A stretch of 64,000 nt of DNA, from the NCBI GenBank assembly GCA_025558095.1, contig JAIVFI010000018.1:434001-498000 (forward strand), in the 5' to 3' direction. The DNA is from Hyaloraphidium curvatum. Its lineage: Eukaryota; Monoblepharomycota; Hyaloraphidiomycetes; Hyaloraphidiales; Hyaloraphidiaceae. Below the pieces are notes generated by a model. The model had not been told where the DNA came from. It did no database searches and saw only the letters and a list, made by a program, of their open reading frames with translations. Both the position numbers and the translations under genes were made by a program. Shown here piece by piece: positions 22,545-32,267 of the stretch (position 1 is its first letter; the number at the start of each line of letters is the position of its first letter).

Positions 22545-25500
22545 CTAGGCCGCAGCCGATTGGTACTTCCCGACAGTGTTGAGCGCGACAATGATGAACC
22601 CGGCCGAGTTGTTGTCGAGCTTGACGATGGCATCGCTGCCGTCGATACCGATTAGGTTGCCCAGAGCGCCGCCGTTGTCCTTGCTGTTTTGAAGGATCTT
22701 GATCCTCTGCTTCTTCTCCGGCTTGACCGGATCCAGGCTTCCTCCGGGCACGGCGACGGCGTCGCGAGAATCGACAAGGACGACCGTGCACATCCTGTTT
22801 GGTCCAACGCTGCGGATAACCGCCTCCTTTCCGGCATGCGGGCCCTCCTTGATCTTGACGACAACGTCCGCAACGACCCAAGCACCGTCGCTGCTCCCAG
22901 CCGCCGTGGCCGAAGCTGGAGAGAAGATGGCCGGGTCAGCAATCGGACGGCAAAGACTCCCAGTCCAAACGCACCTTGCGCAGCCTCCGGCACGAAATCG
23001 TTGGGCGCCGGCGTCGGGGCACTGTATGGTGTAGGCGCACTGTAGGGCGTCGGGCCGCCGTACGGCGTCTGGGCGTTCGGGTACGGCGTGAAGGGGCCGG
23101 TGGGAGGAACACTCTGGGGGTTCGGGTACCCTCCGGCAGAGTAGCCTGTGGCACCTGGAGTCGGAGCGCCGTAAGTGCCGGGCGTCGGGGCACCGAAGCC
23201 TTCGTAAGTGGCGCCGGGCGTTTGGGGGAATGCACCCGGAGTTTGGGGAAGGTAGGGAGTCTCGACCTGGATCGCGAATCAGTTCCGTGATCCCCGCTCG
23301 GACCCGAGCAACGCAACCCACCGCATGCGAAGTGTCGCCCGGTGTCGGCGGAATGAATTCGCCGTACGAGTGATCGTTGCGCATGTCACGGCCGCTCTCG
23401 TACGCCGGTTCCCTCGCGCCGGGGTCCCAAGCCGGCGTCCGCCCGCCCGAATCGTACGCCGGCGTCTTGCTGCCAATGTCCCAGGCCGGCGTCTTGCTGC
23501 CGGCGTCCCACGACGGGGTGCGGTTGCCCAAATCGTACGCCGGCGTCCTGCTCCCGACGTCGTAGCCCGGCGTCCGCGAGCCTGCCGCGTAGCCGGGCGT
23601 CCGGTTTCCGGCATACGACGGCGTCTGCGCATAGGACGGCGTTTGTCCACCCCCGTGCGACGGCGTGGCGCCGCCGAAGCGCGCCTGGATCGGGGTGTAC
23701 CCGCCGCCTCCGCCGTAGCCGCCCGTGACGGGCGCCCTCCTCGGCACCTTGCCGTCCGCATCCGTCAGGATGAGCGTGTCAAGGGGCACGCGCACCATCT
23801 TGGACGTGGCGTGCAGCTCGACGCGCGCCTCGCTGCCCGTGACCGACTTGACGACCCCCACGTACCCCTTGTTGGGCCCCCGCGTGATCGACACGGATTT
23901 ATGCAGCATCGGGTGCCGCCCCATGGGTCCCGACGCGCCCAGCGGGCGGATCTGCGGCGCGCTCGGCGTGGCAAACTGCTGCCCGTACCGCGACGCCTCT
24001 GGCGCCGCGCGCGGCGGCGGCGGCGGCATGCCCCCCCGCCCTTTCTGGTCCTTTTTGCTGATGACGGTGATATCCCTGTTGCGCGCGATGAAGACCCCGT
24101 CGTTCTCGGGGACGTCCCGAGAATGCAGGAAGGCCTGCTGCCGGTAGATGTGCAGCACCTGCGCCGGCTTCTGCTGCTCGCCGACCGACCCGGCGAGGAC
24201 GACCGTGTCGCCCTGCGACACGGGCATGTTCTTCGAGTCGGAGCTAACGGCCCGCTCGCTGTCCCGCTTCCGCAGCACGTCCCTCCCAGAGACCTTCCTG
24301 ACGTTCCCGAACTGGTCGAGCACCGTGAGCACGTCGTTCTGGATCTGGATCACGCAGCCGACCACGTCCGTCCCGATGTCGAGCAGGTCGTGCACCTCGT
24401 ACATGGACGAGTAGGTGCCGGCCAGCGTCGCCTCGGTGGCCAGCCTGAGGTAGTTGGTGAAGACCTCGAGCGACTTGCGCGTCGAGTCCGAGATGAGCAG
24501 CGCCGTGTTGCCGCTGATCTCGACGATGAGGCCCGTCTCGCCGAGGTACTGGCCGTTGACCACGCGCACGTGCTCGCCCGTTTTGAAGTTCTTGGCCACC
24601 TCCTCCGGCTTGAGCGGCGTCGACAGCGACTGGTCCCCCACGGAGATCTTGACCTTGATCAGGTCCCGCTCGAGCGCCTCGACGGTCCCGACCGCGCCCT
24701 TCATCGCCCCCGACACCACGCGGATCCCCTCCCCGACCACGAAATCGTCCACGGAGATGCGCTGCAGGTTCCTGTCGGATTCCGAGAAGCCCTGGATGTC
24801 CACGCCCGTTCCGCCGTTGAAGGCCTGTCGCTCGTCGAACGTCGGCGCTGGGATGCTGGTGTCGAGCGACCGCACGCTCGTCGTGCGCACGGCGTAGCCC
24901 TGCCGGTCGAAGAACTCGCCCGCGTAGTAGTACTGCCCGTAGTCCCTGTTCTGCGGCTGCGAGACCTTGCTGCTGTACCTGAGGGGGAGGAATGGGTGAG
25001 GCAACACTCAAAAGGTCGACCAGGCAAAGGCGCTCACTGGGGATCCTGGGGGTTGAACAGCTTCTGCGGCGGCCGGATCTGCGACTTTTTCCGCTTCTTG
25101 TCGCCCCGCCCGCCCGACGCCGCCGCGCCGACCGGCTCCACCCTCGGCACCAGCTTGATGACCACCTTTTCGTTCTCGGGCTGCACCTCGAGCACCTGCG
25201 CCAGGTCGCCGGCGTACTTGCCCTTGTTCACGCGCACCCAGTCCCCCGCCTTCATCTTGAGCTCGGGCTTCTTGATGACCAGGAGGCCGCTGTAGTCCTC
25301 GGGCGAGAGGATGGAGACCTTGCTGCCGCCCTTGCCCAGGTAGGCGTAGCTGACCTGGAAGAAGGCGTCCAGCACGTCCTGCTTCCTCCGCGCTTCCACG
25401 TAGACGTGGCCCTTGATGTTGTCCTTGAAGAAGACCGAGTTGATCTGCAGCGCCTTTGCGGATCCGGCCGAGGACAGGACCTGCTTCGACACCTCCTGCA

Positions 25501-26382
25501 CGATCTCGGCCTCGTGGCCGTTGGCGCACTTGATCAGGAACATGGTCGGATCGCCCTCGACGGGGTTTCGGTCCAGCAGCTTGCGCTGCACGAAGGAGCT
25601 GTGCGCCTCGGAGAAGTTGTCCGAGTAGCGCGAGCCGTAGCGCTGCGCAAACATCTCTGCCATCTCCTCGGGGGCCATCTCCTGCTCCTGCGCGCGCTTG
25701 CGGTCGGCCTGCTGGTAGATGGTGCGGTCCTGCGCGATGCGCTCGAGCTCCGCGATCTCCTCCTCTGGGGACCCGGGGGAGCGGGTCAGCGGGCGGGGAA
25801 CGCGGGAAGCTGGCCGCAAACCGACCGTTGCGGTCATCCTCGTCCTCGTCCAAGTCGTCCTCATCCTCGTCTTCGTCCACCGCTGCCTCGGTATCGAGGA
25901 AGGTCGCGGCCTTGTTGCGCCGGCGGCGCTTCCGCCGTTTGCGCCGGCCCTGCTCCTCGTCCGCCTCCTCCTCCTCTTCTTCTTCTTCCTCCTCCTCCTC
26001 GGAGTCTTCCTCCTCCGAGCCCTCCTCGCTGTCCTCCTCGTCCTGTATCGCGTGGTCAGCGGGGGAAGGGGCCGGGTGCCCCGCGGCAGCCCACCGTCTC
26101 CTTTGCCGACTCCTCGTCCGGCAGGTTGTCGTCGTCGTCCTCCTCCTTCTCCTCGTCCTTCTCGCCGGCGGGCGCCTCCCGCCCGCCGGAGCGGGCCACG
26201 CGCGTCGTCGACGCGGTCAGCTGCACGTCGTCGTCGTCATCCGAGTCCAGCAGGTCCTCGTCGCGCACGCGCGCCGCCGGCTGCCCCGCGCCGTCCTCGT
26301 CCTTCGAGCGCCGCGGCGCCTCGCGCTCGTCGTCCTCCGGCTTGGGCGCGACCGCGCCGCGCGGCGACGAGCCGCCGTCCAT
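22545..26382 (-). CDS. SPT5: Transcription elongation factor Spt5
   Basis: Spt5 (DSIF large subunit) binds RNA polymerase II and Spt4. Start 26380-26382 opens an Asp/Glu-rich N-terminus over two exons. Next comes the NGN domain (FLIKCANGHEAEIVQEVSKQ, GHVYVEARRKQDVLDAFFQV, SILSPEDYSGLLVI). A series of KOW segments follows: GDWVRVNKGKYAGDLAQVLE, DDFVVGEGIRVVSGAMKGAV, GEHVRVVNGQYLGETGLIVE, HKSVSITRGPNKGYVGVVKS, and the last one KIKEGPHAGKEAVIRSVGPN near the C-terminus. Between the last two lies a TP-rich CTR repeat region. At least five introns interrupt the gene (two near the N-terminus, one near 25010, one near 23290 and one near 22900). The stop is CTA at 22545-22547 on the plus strand. Orthology is secure; some splice ends are approximate. 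Confidence 0.94.
23393..23672 (-). repeat. Spt5 C-terminal repeat (CTR) with TP-(Y/W) units
   Basis: About ten tandem units of 9-11 residues fit the pattern G-(S/N)-(R/K)-T-P-x-(Y/W)-D-x-G. Examples in order along the protein are NRTPGYAAG, SRTPGYDVG, SRTPAYDLG, NRTPSWDAG, SKTPAWDIG, SKTPAYDSG and GRTPAWDPG. Units alternate Tyr and Trp. In other eukaryotes the Thr of such CTR repeats is phosphorylated by P-TEFb/Bur1 kinases. A second, less regular PTP-rich segment (APTPGTYGAPTPG type) follows near 22976-23270. Confidence 0.9.
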
Positions 26383-26811
26383 CGCGGGAAGGCGATGCGC
26401 TGCCGGGGCCGGGGCCGCCTACGCGGGGCAAGAGAGCGCTCCTACTGGCAGCAAGGCTTCCGATAGGCCCCAGACACACCCGCAGAGGGCGGGGAAGTAT
26501 GGGTACGTCTTCGCTCTCGCCCGCTAGGCAGGCGGTGATCATCGTCCGCGCAGCCCTCCGCAACCCTCTCCCGCTGCCGCACCTCTGGAGCCTCTGTCCG
26601 TTTCACTGGCTCAAATCTACTGGAACATCATCTCTACTGATCGTTGGAACGGCTGGCGGACCGATTCGGGCCTTCACGCCCCCCCAGTTCGCACATCGGG
26701 CGACGCCACCGCGGACGTCCTCGGGACGCTCCCAGCCCCTCTTCCACAACATTGTCGCCCATTCGAAGACCCGTGTTGTGCTTCTCGGTGGATCCGCTGT
26801 ACTAGTGCCCG
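26383..26811. other. Divergent intergenic region SPT5 / HIS6
   Basis: This 429-base gap lies between two head-to-head starts and should hold both promoters. I see no convincing exon, RNA gene or repeat. Confidence 0.5.
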
Positions 26812-28083
26812 ATGGTCGGTGGCTCGGAGGCTCCGGAAACCCCACGTTGACCCCGTGTCTTCGACCGGAACCGTTCAGACCATCTTCCGACCCTGCATTG
26901 ATATCGACCAAGGACAGGTCACCGTCCGGCAGTACCTCTACGATGCGCCGGGGGCCACGGTGCACCACGGCAAGCCCGTCGACCGCGACATCAAGAACGC
27001 GGGGCACTACGCCGCGCTGTTCAAGTCGCACGACCTAAAGGTACGCCGCACGGCCTGCGCGCACCATGCTGCGCCCGCTGAACCTAGCATTGCGGCCAGC
27101 ACGGGCACGTGTACAAGCACTCGGCCAACTGCGACGAGGCCGCCCTCGAGGCACTGCGAACCTGGCCAAAGGCGTTCCAGCTCGGCGGCAGCATCAACCT
27201 GCAGAACTGCCAGTCGTGGTTGGACGCGGGGGCGTCCAAGGTGATCCTGCGGAACGAGCTGTACCCCGATGGGCACTTTGACGAGGACCTGCTCCGGCGG
27301 ATCTCGGAAAAGGTCGGGACGGAGAACCTGGTCGTTGACGTGACGTGCAGGAGAAAGGGCTACGAGGACTACTGGATCGCGCTCAACAAGTGGACCTCGT
27401 TCGCGAACCAGAAAGTCACGGAGGACTCCCTGACCACCCTCTCCTCGTACTGCTCCGAGCTCATCTTCCACCCCGCGGACGAAAGCGGCCGCCAGACCCG
27501 CGTGGACACGGACTTCATCGAGATGGTCCACAAATGGACGGGCGTCCCCTCGCTCTACGCGGGAGGATGCCGCTTCAAGCAGGACCTCGTGCTGGTCGAG
27601 CGGGCCTCGGACCAGCTCATGGACGTCACCTTCGGGTCCGCGCTGGACGTGTACGGGGGGACGACCGTCACGCTCGCGGAGCTGGTGGCGTGGAACAGGG
27701 ACGTCATGTCGGGGAGCCACGAGAAGAAGAAGGACGCGTACCACCGGCCTTCGCTCTCTGGGGACGAGCTGGAGATGGAGCTGACGAAGTTCAGGGCGGG
27801 CGTGAACTCCACAAAGGGTTGGTCCCGCTGTGCAAGCTGCGAATGGGCCTTTTTGACCCTCCGATCGCCAGGTTCGGGCCTCTTGGCCGCACCGGGGGCC
27901 AGCCTCGCGCACGCCGCGACCGCGCCACCCGACGTCCACCTCACAATGCAGATCCCCACCCCGAACTCTTCCCAGCCGGCGCTGGCGCCGCAAACGCAGG
28001 CGAAGGTCCCCGCGCAGGCGGCACCTGCCGCACCGAAACCCGGCTCCGAGGACCGCAAGAGCGGAGGTTGCTGCAACTGCTGA
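26812..28083 (+). CDS. HIS6: HisA-type ProFAR isomerase (HIS6), paralogue A with CCNC tail
   Basis: This enzyme isomerises ProFAR to PRFAR in histidine synthesis. The proposed start is ATG 26812 followed at once by intron 26815-26878, giving M-TIFRPCIDIDQG, which matches the MTIFRP start of the neighbouring paralogue. Intron 27041-27099 precedes GHVYKHSANC. The (beta/alpha)8 markers are the catalytic Asp in CIDIDQG, the phosphate loop QLGGSINLQN, the second catalytic Asp in LVVDVTCRR, SLYAGGCRF and FGSALDVYGGTTV. Beyond the barrel (near residue 260) there is a tail of about 100 residues: an Ala/Pro/Gln-rich linker ending EDRKSGGCCNC. A likely intron 27818-27871 (GTTGGT donor, 54 nt, in frame) shortens the linker. 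The product is about 364 residues. The CC-N-C end resembles Rab prenylation motifs but could serve metal binding or palmitoylation. Confidence 0.88.
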
Positions 28084-28223
28084 TATTCAATCCATCGTGC
28101 CTATTACATTCTAAAGTGTAGACAAAGGAGATGCCCAGATGATGCCACTAGACTGCTCTTGGTCAGACGTTGTTCCAATTCACACACCCCTCCCCGCCCG
28201 TCTCCCCAAGCTCCACGAGCTTG

Positions 28224-29408
28224 CTAGACATTGTTCCAATCCACGTCCCCCTGCCGCCCATCTGCCTCCAGCTCGACGAAACAGAGGTCGCACACCCGCT
28301 GGGGGCCGGAGGCTGTGTACTTCAGACGCAGCTTGGCCTTCTTTGTGCTGTGGTCGTGGCACACGAAACGACCGCAGTTCGGGCACTCGTACCGCGGCCA
28401 CAAGAAATTGAAGACTGCGCCGCAAACGGCGCAAAAGTCGCCGACCGGCCGCGTGGTCCGCATTTCCGTGGTCGTCTTTTCGACCCGCGTCTTCATCCGC
28501 GTGAGCTGTCCCCGGATACCCGTATCGGCGGCCTCGTCATGGGGAGGCTCCTCCTCGACCACGTCCCCCATGTTCTGCACGTCCTGGCCGTGGTCCGCGT
28601 TCCATTTGAGGATCTGGGCCAGGGTCACGCCCGAGCCGCCGTAAACGTCCAGGGCGCTGCCGATCACCAGGTCCAGCTTGGAATCCGAGAGGCGGTCCAC
28701 GAGCTCCAGGTCGGCGAAGTTGCGGGCCCCGCCGGCGTACGTCACGGGCACCGTGGCCCACTGGGCAAGTTCTGCCACGAAGAGCCGTCAGCCGAACACG
28801 AAGGCCACCGATCCGCCCGACAACCCACTGCGAACGAGCTCCTCGTCGATCTGGACCTGCTTGCCGTTCTCGTCCGCGGGATGGACGAGGATCTCGGAGG
28901 CGAAGCTCGAGAGCACCAATATCGAGTCCTCGTTGATCTCCGTCTCGGTGATGGTCTTCCAGGAATTCAAAGCGTAGAACCACTTGGTCTCCCCGTCCTT
29001 GTTGACGCGGCGGCACGAAATGTCCACGACGAGCTTGTCCGGCCCCACCGCGGCGCTGATGGCCCGCAGCCGCGGCTCCGAGAACCGCCCGTCGGGAAAG
29101 AGCCATCCCCTCACGATGACCTTGTCCGCCCCGGCCTCCAACCACCCCTTTGCGGTCTGGTCCGTCACGTCACCCGCCAGCTGGAACCCTCCGGGCCAGT
29201 GCTTGAGGACGCGCCTGGCGACATCGTCGTCTGGGCCGTGCAGGAACACGTGACCGCCCGTCAGGTTGTGCTTCTTGAACAGCTCGGCGTAGAAGAGCGG
29301 GTCCGTTGAACGCGGTTCGGGTTTCTTGGCGCCACCATCGCCAAAGACGGCCTTTCGGACCGCGACTTTGCCGTCAATCACATCGATTGACGGCCTGAAG
29401 ATGGTCAT
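28224..29408 (-). CDS. HisA paralogue B fused to a FYVE-like zinc finger
   Basis: Start 29406-29408 gives MTIFRPSIDVIDGKVAVRK; one 57-nt intron (28772-28828) splits a Lys codon before LAQWATVPVTYAGGARNF. The product is about 375 residues. The HisA barrel keeps the first Asp (PSIDVIDG), the second Asp (LVVDISCRR) and the last phosphate loop (IGSALDVYGGSGV). The first phosphate loop reads QLAGDVTDQT instead of QxGGxI, so activity may be altered. After an acidic linker, residues about 303-362 form a Cys/His-rich module ending in WNNV. Its neighbour, tail-to-tail 140 bases away, is paralogue A, so the pair looks like an inverted duplication. Whether B still makes PRFAR, or is a regulatory or moonlighting copy, cannot be told from sequence. 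Confidence 0.85.
28281..28433 (-). other. FYVE-like zinc-finger segment of HisA paralogue B
   Basis: Eight ligands follow the FYVE spacing: FCAVCG, ECPNCG, VCHDH and RVCDLC, that is four pairs with His replacing the sixth Cys. A Lys-rich stretch (KKAKLRLKY) and the RVC motif match FYVE domains, but the PI3P-binding R(R/K)HHCR core is replaced by RYECPNC. PI3P binding is therefore doubtful; protein or RNA binding is possible. Confidence 0.75.
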
Positions 29409-29442
29409 CCCTGGAAGACGCGGCCGGACGGTGTACGAGAGG

Positions 29443-32195
29443 TCAGGGTCCGGTTGATCGGCGTGGCGCTGACGACATCAGCGTTCCAAGGTCGCCCCTC
29501 GCCCTGCGCAAAAGATCATCCAGCTCGTTCAAGAGACCTTCGGAAGCTTGGCTCCTCCCGATTCGTCCATCGGGTTGCGCCGGAAGCGCGTCGTCGAGGT
29601 CGAGGCTCGTCAGGTGCATCGCCCGATCGCGGTAGAACATCACGTCTCGTTGCGCCTCCACAAGCGCCTGCTGGAACTGCCTGCGATCTCTGATCCTGCT
29701 GGTCAAATGCGATCGCACCTCGCGTAGACGCCTTTGCATCTCCGAGAGGGCCGCTTGAGCCTCGCTCTTGTCCCTCATCGCAGCGTCCAGGCTCGTTCGC
29801 GCGTCCGAGTTGTCTTCCGTAGCCCATTTTAGCCGCTGGTGCAACCCGACAAGGTCCGATTCGAGACCGGCGCAGCCGCTTTGTGCCGACAAAAGCGTCT
29901 GGTCCAGGTCCGCGCTGGCAGCGGCCACGTCGTCCGATCGGGCCCGGAGGTCCGCCTGCAGACCCGCAAGCTCGACAGCGAGGCGGCGATTTTCTTGCTC
30001 GGCCTCTTCATTCGATGTCTCCAGCTTTCGTTTCTCTTCCTTGGCTTGCTCGATATCTCCCTTGACCGCATCCACCGCCTGGCGCAGCGCTCCGCAAGTG
30101 CCCGTGATCGCGGCTACTTCGGTGACGGCGTCCTCCACCCTGCGCCGCGAGGCTTCCAGCTCGGCCGCCTGGGCTTTCTCCTCAACGCGGAGCTTCTCGA
30201 TCCTGTCCAGCTGTTGCTGCCTCTGGGCTCCCAGCTCCTTGGTGCGGCTTCTCAGGGCGTCCTCGGCGGCCCTGGCAGATTTCTCGGCGTCTGCGGCCTT
30301 TTTCTTCCACACGTTCTCGATATCCTCGACGACCCGTTTCCGCGCTTCCGCAGATGCATCCGCCGCCTTGCGTGCGGCGTTGCCCGCCTCGGTGCTGGCC
30401 GTCTTGATTGCCTGCAGATCCCCCTGCAGCGTCCTGACCTCCCTATCGAGCCCCTCCACGGTCGCTTTGAGCGACTTGTTCTGCGACCGGAGCGCTGCCG
30501 CCGCGGGCTGGCCGGCGTCCACCTGCGCCTGCGCGGCCGAGATGGCCTCTTGCAGGGTAAACACCAGGCCCTGGTGGTGCACGAGGTCCCTGTCGCGCAG
30601 CTGCCTGGCGTCCTGGATGTGGTTCTCTGCCGTGGTGCGCGCGAAGCGGTGGCGGTCGGCTGTTTGCTGGGCGGCCTCGTTCTCCTGGGCGATCTTTGGG
30701 GACTCGTACTCGAGCGCCGCGAGCTCCTTTTTTGCCTCGTCGGCGAGCTTCGTCAAGTTCCTGACCCGCTCCTGCAGCGCTTCACGATCGCGGCTGAAAG
30801 CCTGCTGGGCCGACTCGAGCTCCCGGCGGAGATTGGAGGACTCTCGTTCCAACGCCGCGAGCTCCTCGTCCCCGGCGATCTTTGCCGATGACAGCTCGGC
30901 CCTCTTCTTGGAGAGTGCGAGGCACTCCTGCTCGAGGTCCGCGACTTCCTGCTCCAGAGCACCCGTGGCTGCGTCTAGGGATCCGAGCTGCGACCGAAGG
31001 TCCTTTTCCCTGGCATCCGCAGCATCCTTTGCAGCGGCGAGCTGCCTCTTCTTTTCCCGCAAGGCTGCAAGCTCGTGCACCGTTTCTCCCAGCCTCGTAG
31101 TCGCCACACGTGTCGCTTCGTCGGCCCGCCTCTGGAGCCGAGTGTTGTCCGCCCGCAGCTCCGCGAGGTGCTCCTCCGACTGGATCCGCTGCAATACCGC
31201 CTCCTCCAGCTTGGCGGTCACATCCTTCAGGCACACCCTCCTCTGATCCGCCTCGCTTTCCAGGGCTTGGATCTGCGCCTTGGCCTCCCTTGCGTCCCAC
31301 TCGCCCGCGGCCAGGGCCCCGAGCCAGGCCTCCCACGCGTCTCGAACCGCGCCAAAACCGCGGATGAACGCGGCAACCTCGTCCCCGTACCTCTCTCCCG
31401 CATCCCTATACCCCGAAATGCACGCCGCGAGCCGCTCCCTGAGCCCTTGCAATCTCCTCCTCTCCTCCCTCAGCTCCGCCGCCCGCCCCGCCAGCTCCGT
31501 CCTGAGCGCCGAGAGCTCCCCCTCCCTGCGCGCCAGGATCGTGCGGTACAGGCTGCCCCCTTTGGCCGGGTCCGCGGCGCCGCCAATCCCGGGCGCGTGC
31601 AGGCCCTGCATCCGCGCAGCCTCGGCCTTCTCCCGCGCCTCGGAATCGCGCTGGCGCGCAAGCATCCAGGCTTCCTTGTCGTTGGTCTCTTCCGGTGTCA
31701 TGAGGGGCACTTCCTTGGTAGGATCCGCGAGCGGCGGCGAGAAGGATGGCGGAACCGGGGCGTCGAGGTTGGGAGGTTCAAAGTCAGGCGCTGCCAGCGG
31801 TGCCCGGTGGGCGCAGTGGCCGTGCACGGCCAGCAGCGATGCATGGCAGCCGGTACATATGCCATCGGGGGGCGGCTGCGGCCCGCGGTGGGCCAGCAGC
31901 GAGGGGAAGCGGTGGGGCGGGGGCGGCACGAAGGGCGGCACGGAGGTGGGATCGGGCGGCGCCTCGGCCCGCGGGCCGGGCGTCGGGCACGGCGTTGCCG
32001 CCACGGAGCCGCGGTCGAGCGTGAGCAGCACGGCGTCGACACTGCGGGGCCGCTGCGGGCGGCGCTGAATGGGACGGTGGGCGTTCAGTTTCGGATCCGG
32101 GTCGGGGAAGCACGGCCGACCTGCGTAGGCGGCGCAGCAGTCCGCTGGACGGTGCCGGATGCCTGGCGGCCGCGCTTATGAGCGGCAAAGGCCAT
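29443..32195 (-). CDS. Long coiled-coil protein, unknown function
   Basis: I propose two exons. ATG at 32193-32195 opens 25 codons (MAFAAHKRGRQASG...). The 56-nt intron 32065-32120 (GTCGGC donor, ATTCAG acceptor) joins a 2622-base second exon, giving about 898 residues. The downstream frame alone lacks an ATG until residue MTPEETNDKEAW (31701), which would be the alternative start. The first 110 residues are Pro-rich and include CTGCHASLLAVHGHCAHR, a possible small metal site. From about residue 150 to 830 the protein is an almost unbroken heptad coiled coil (ELSALRTELAGRAAELREER, LRRELESAQQAFSRDREALQ), like myosin tails, SMC arms or centrosomal proteins. No motor, ATPase or known domain is visible. 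Its start lies only about 70 bases from the divergent MYND gene. Confidence 0.72.
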
Positions 32196-32267
32196 GGCCG
32201 ACCCGCAATTCCGGGAATGCAAAGAGGGGTCGCGGTTATCTCTTGGGTCCCCGAATCCCGGGCGGAA

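Noticed and set aside
25800-26050. Long Ser/Leu/Val-rich plus-strand frames opposite SPT5.
   Set aside because: They are the antisense of GAG/GAC codon runs in the acidic SPT5 N-terminus; no independent coding signal.
27820-27870. CASCEWAFLTL in HisA paralogue A as a remnant of the zinc finger of paralogue B.
   Set aside because: The stretch sits inside a well-formed 54-nt intron (GTTGGT donor, CCAG acceptor), and only two Cys match, so chance is more likely.
31060-32041. Plus-strand frames running opposite the coiled-coil gene.
   Set aside because: They mirror the high-GC codon bias of the minus-strand gene and show no domain.
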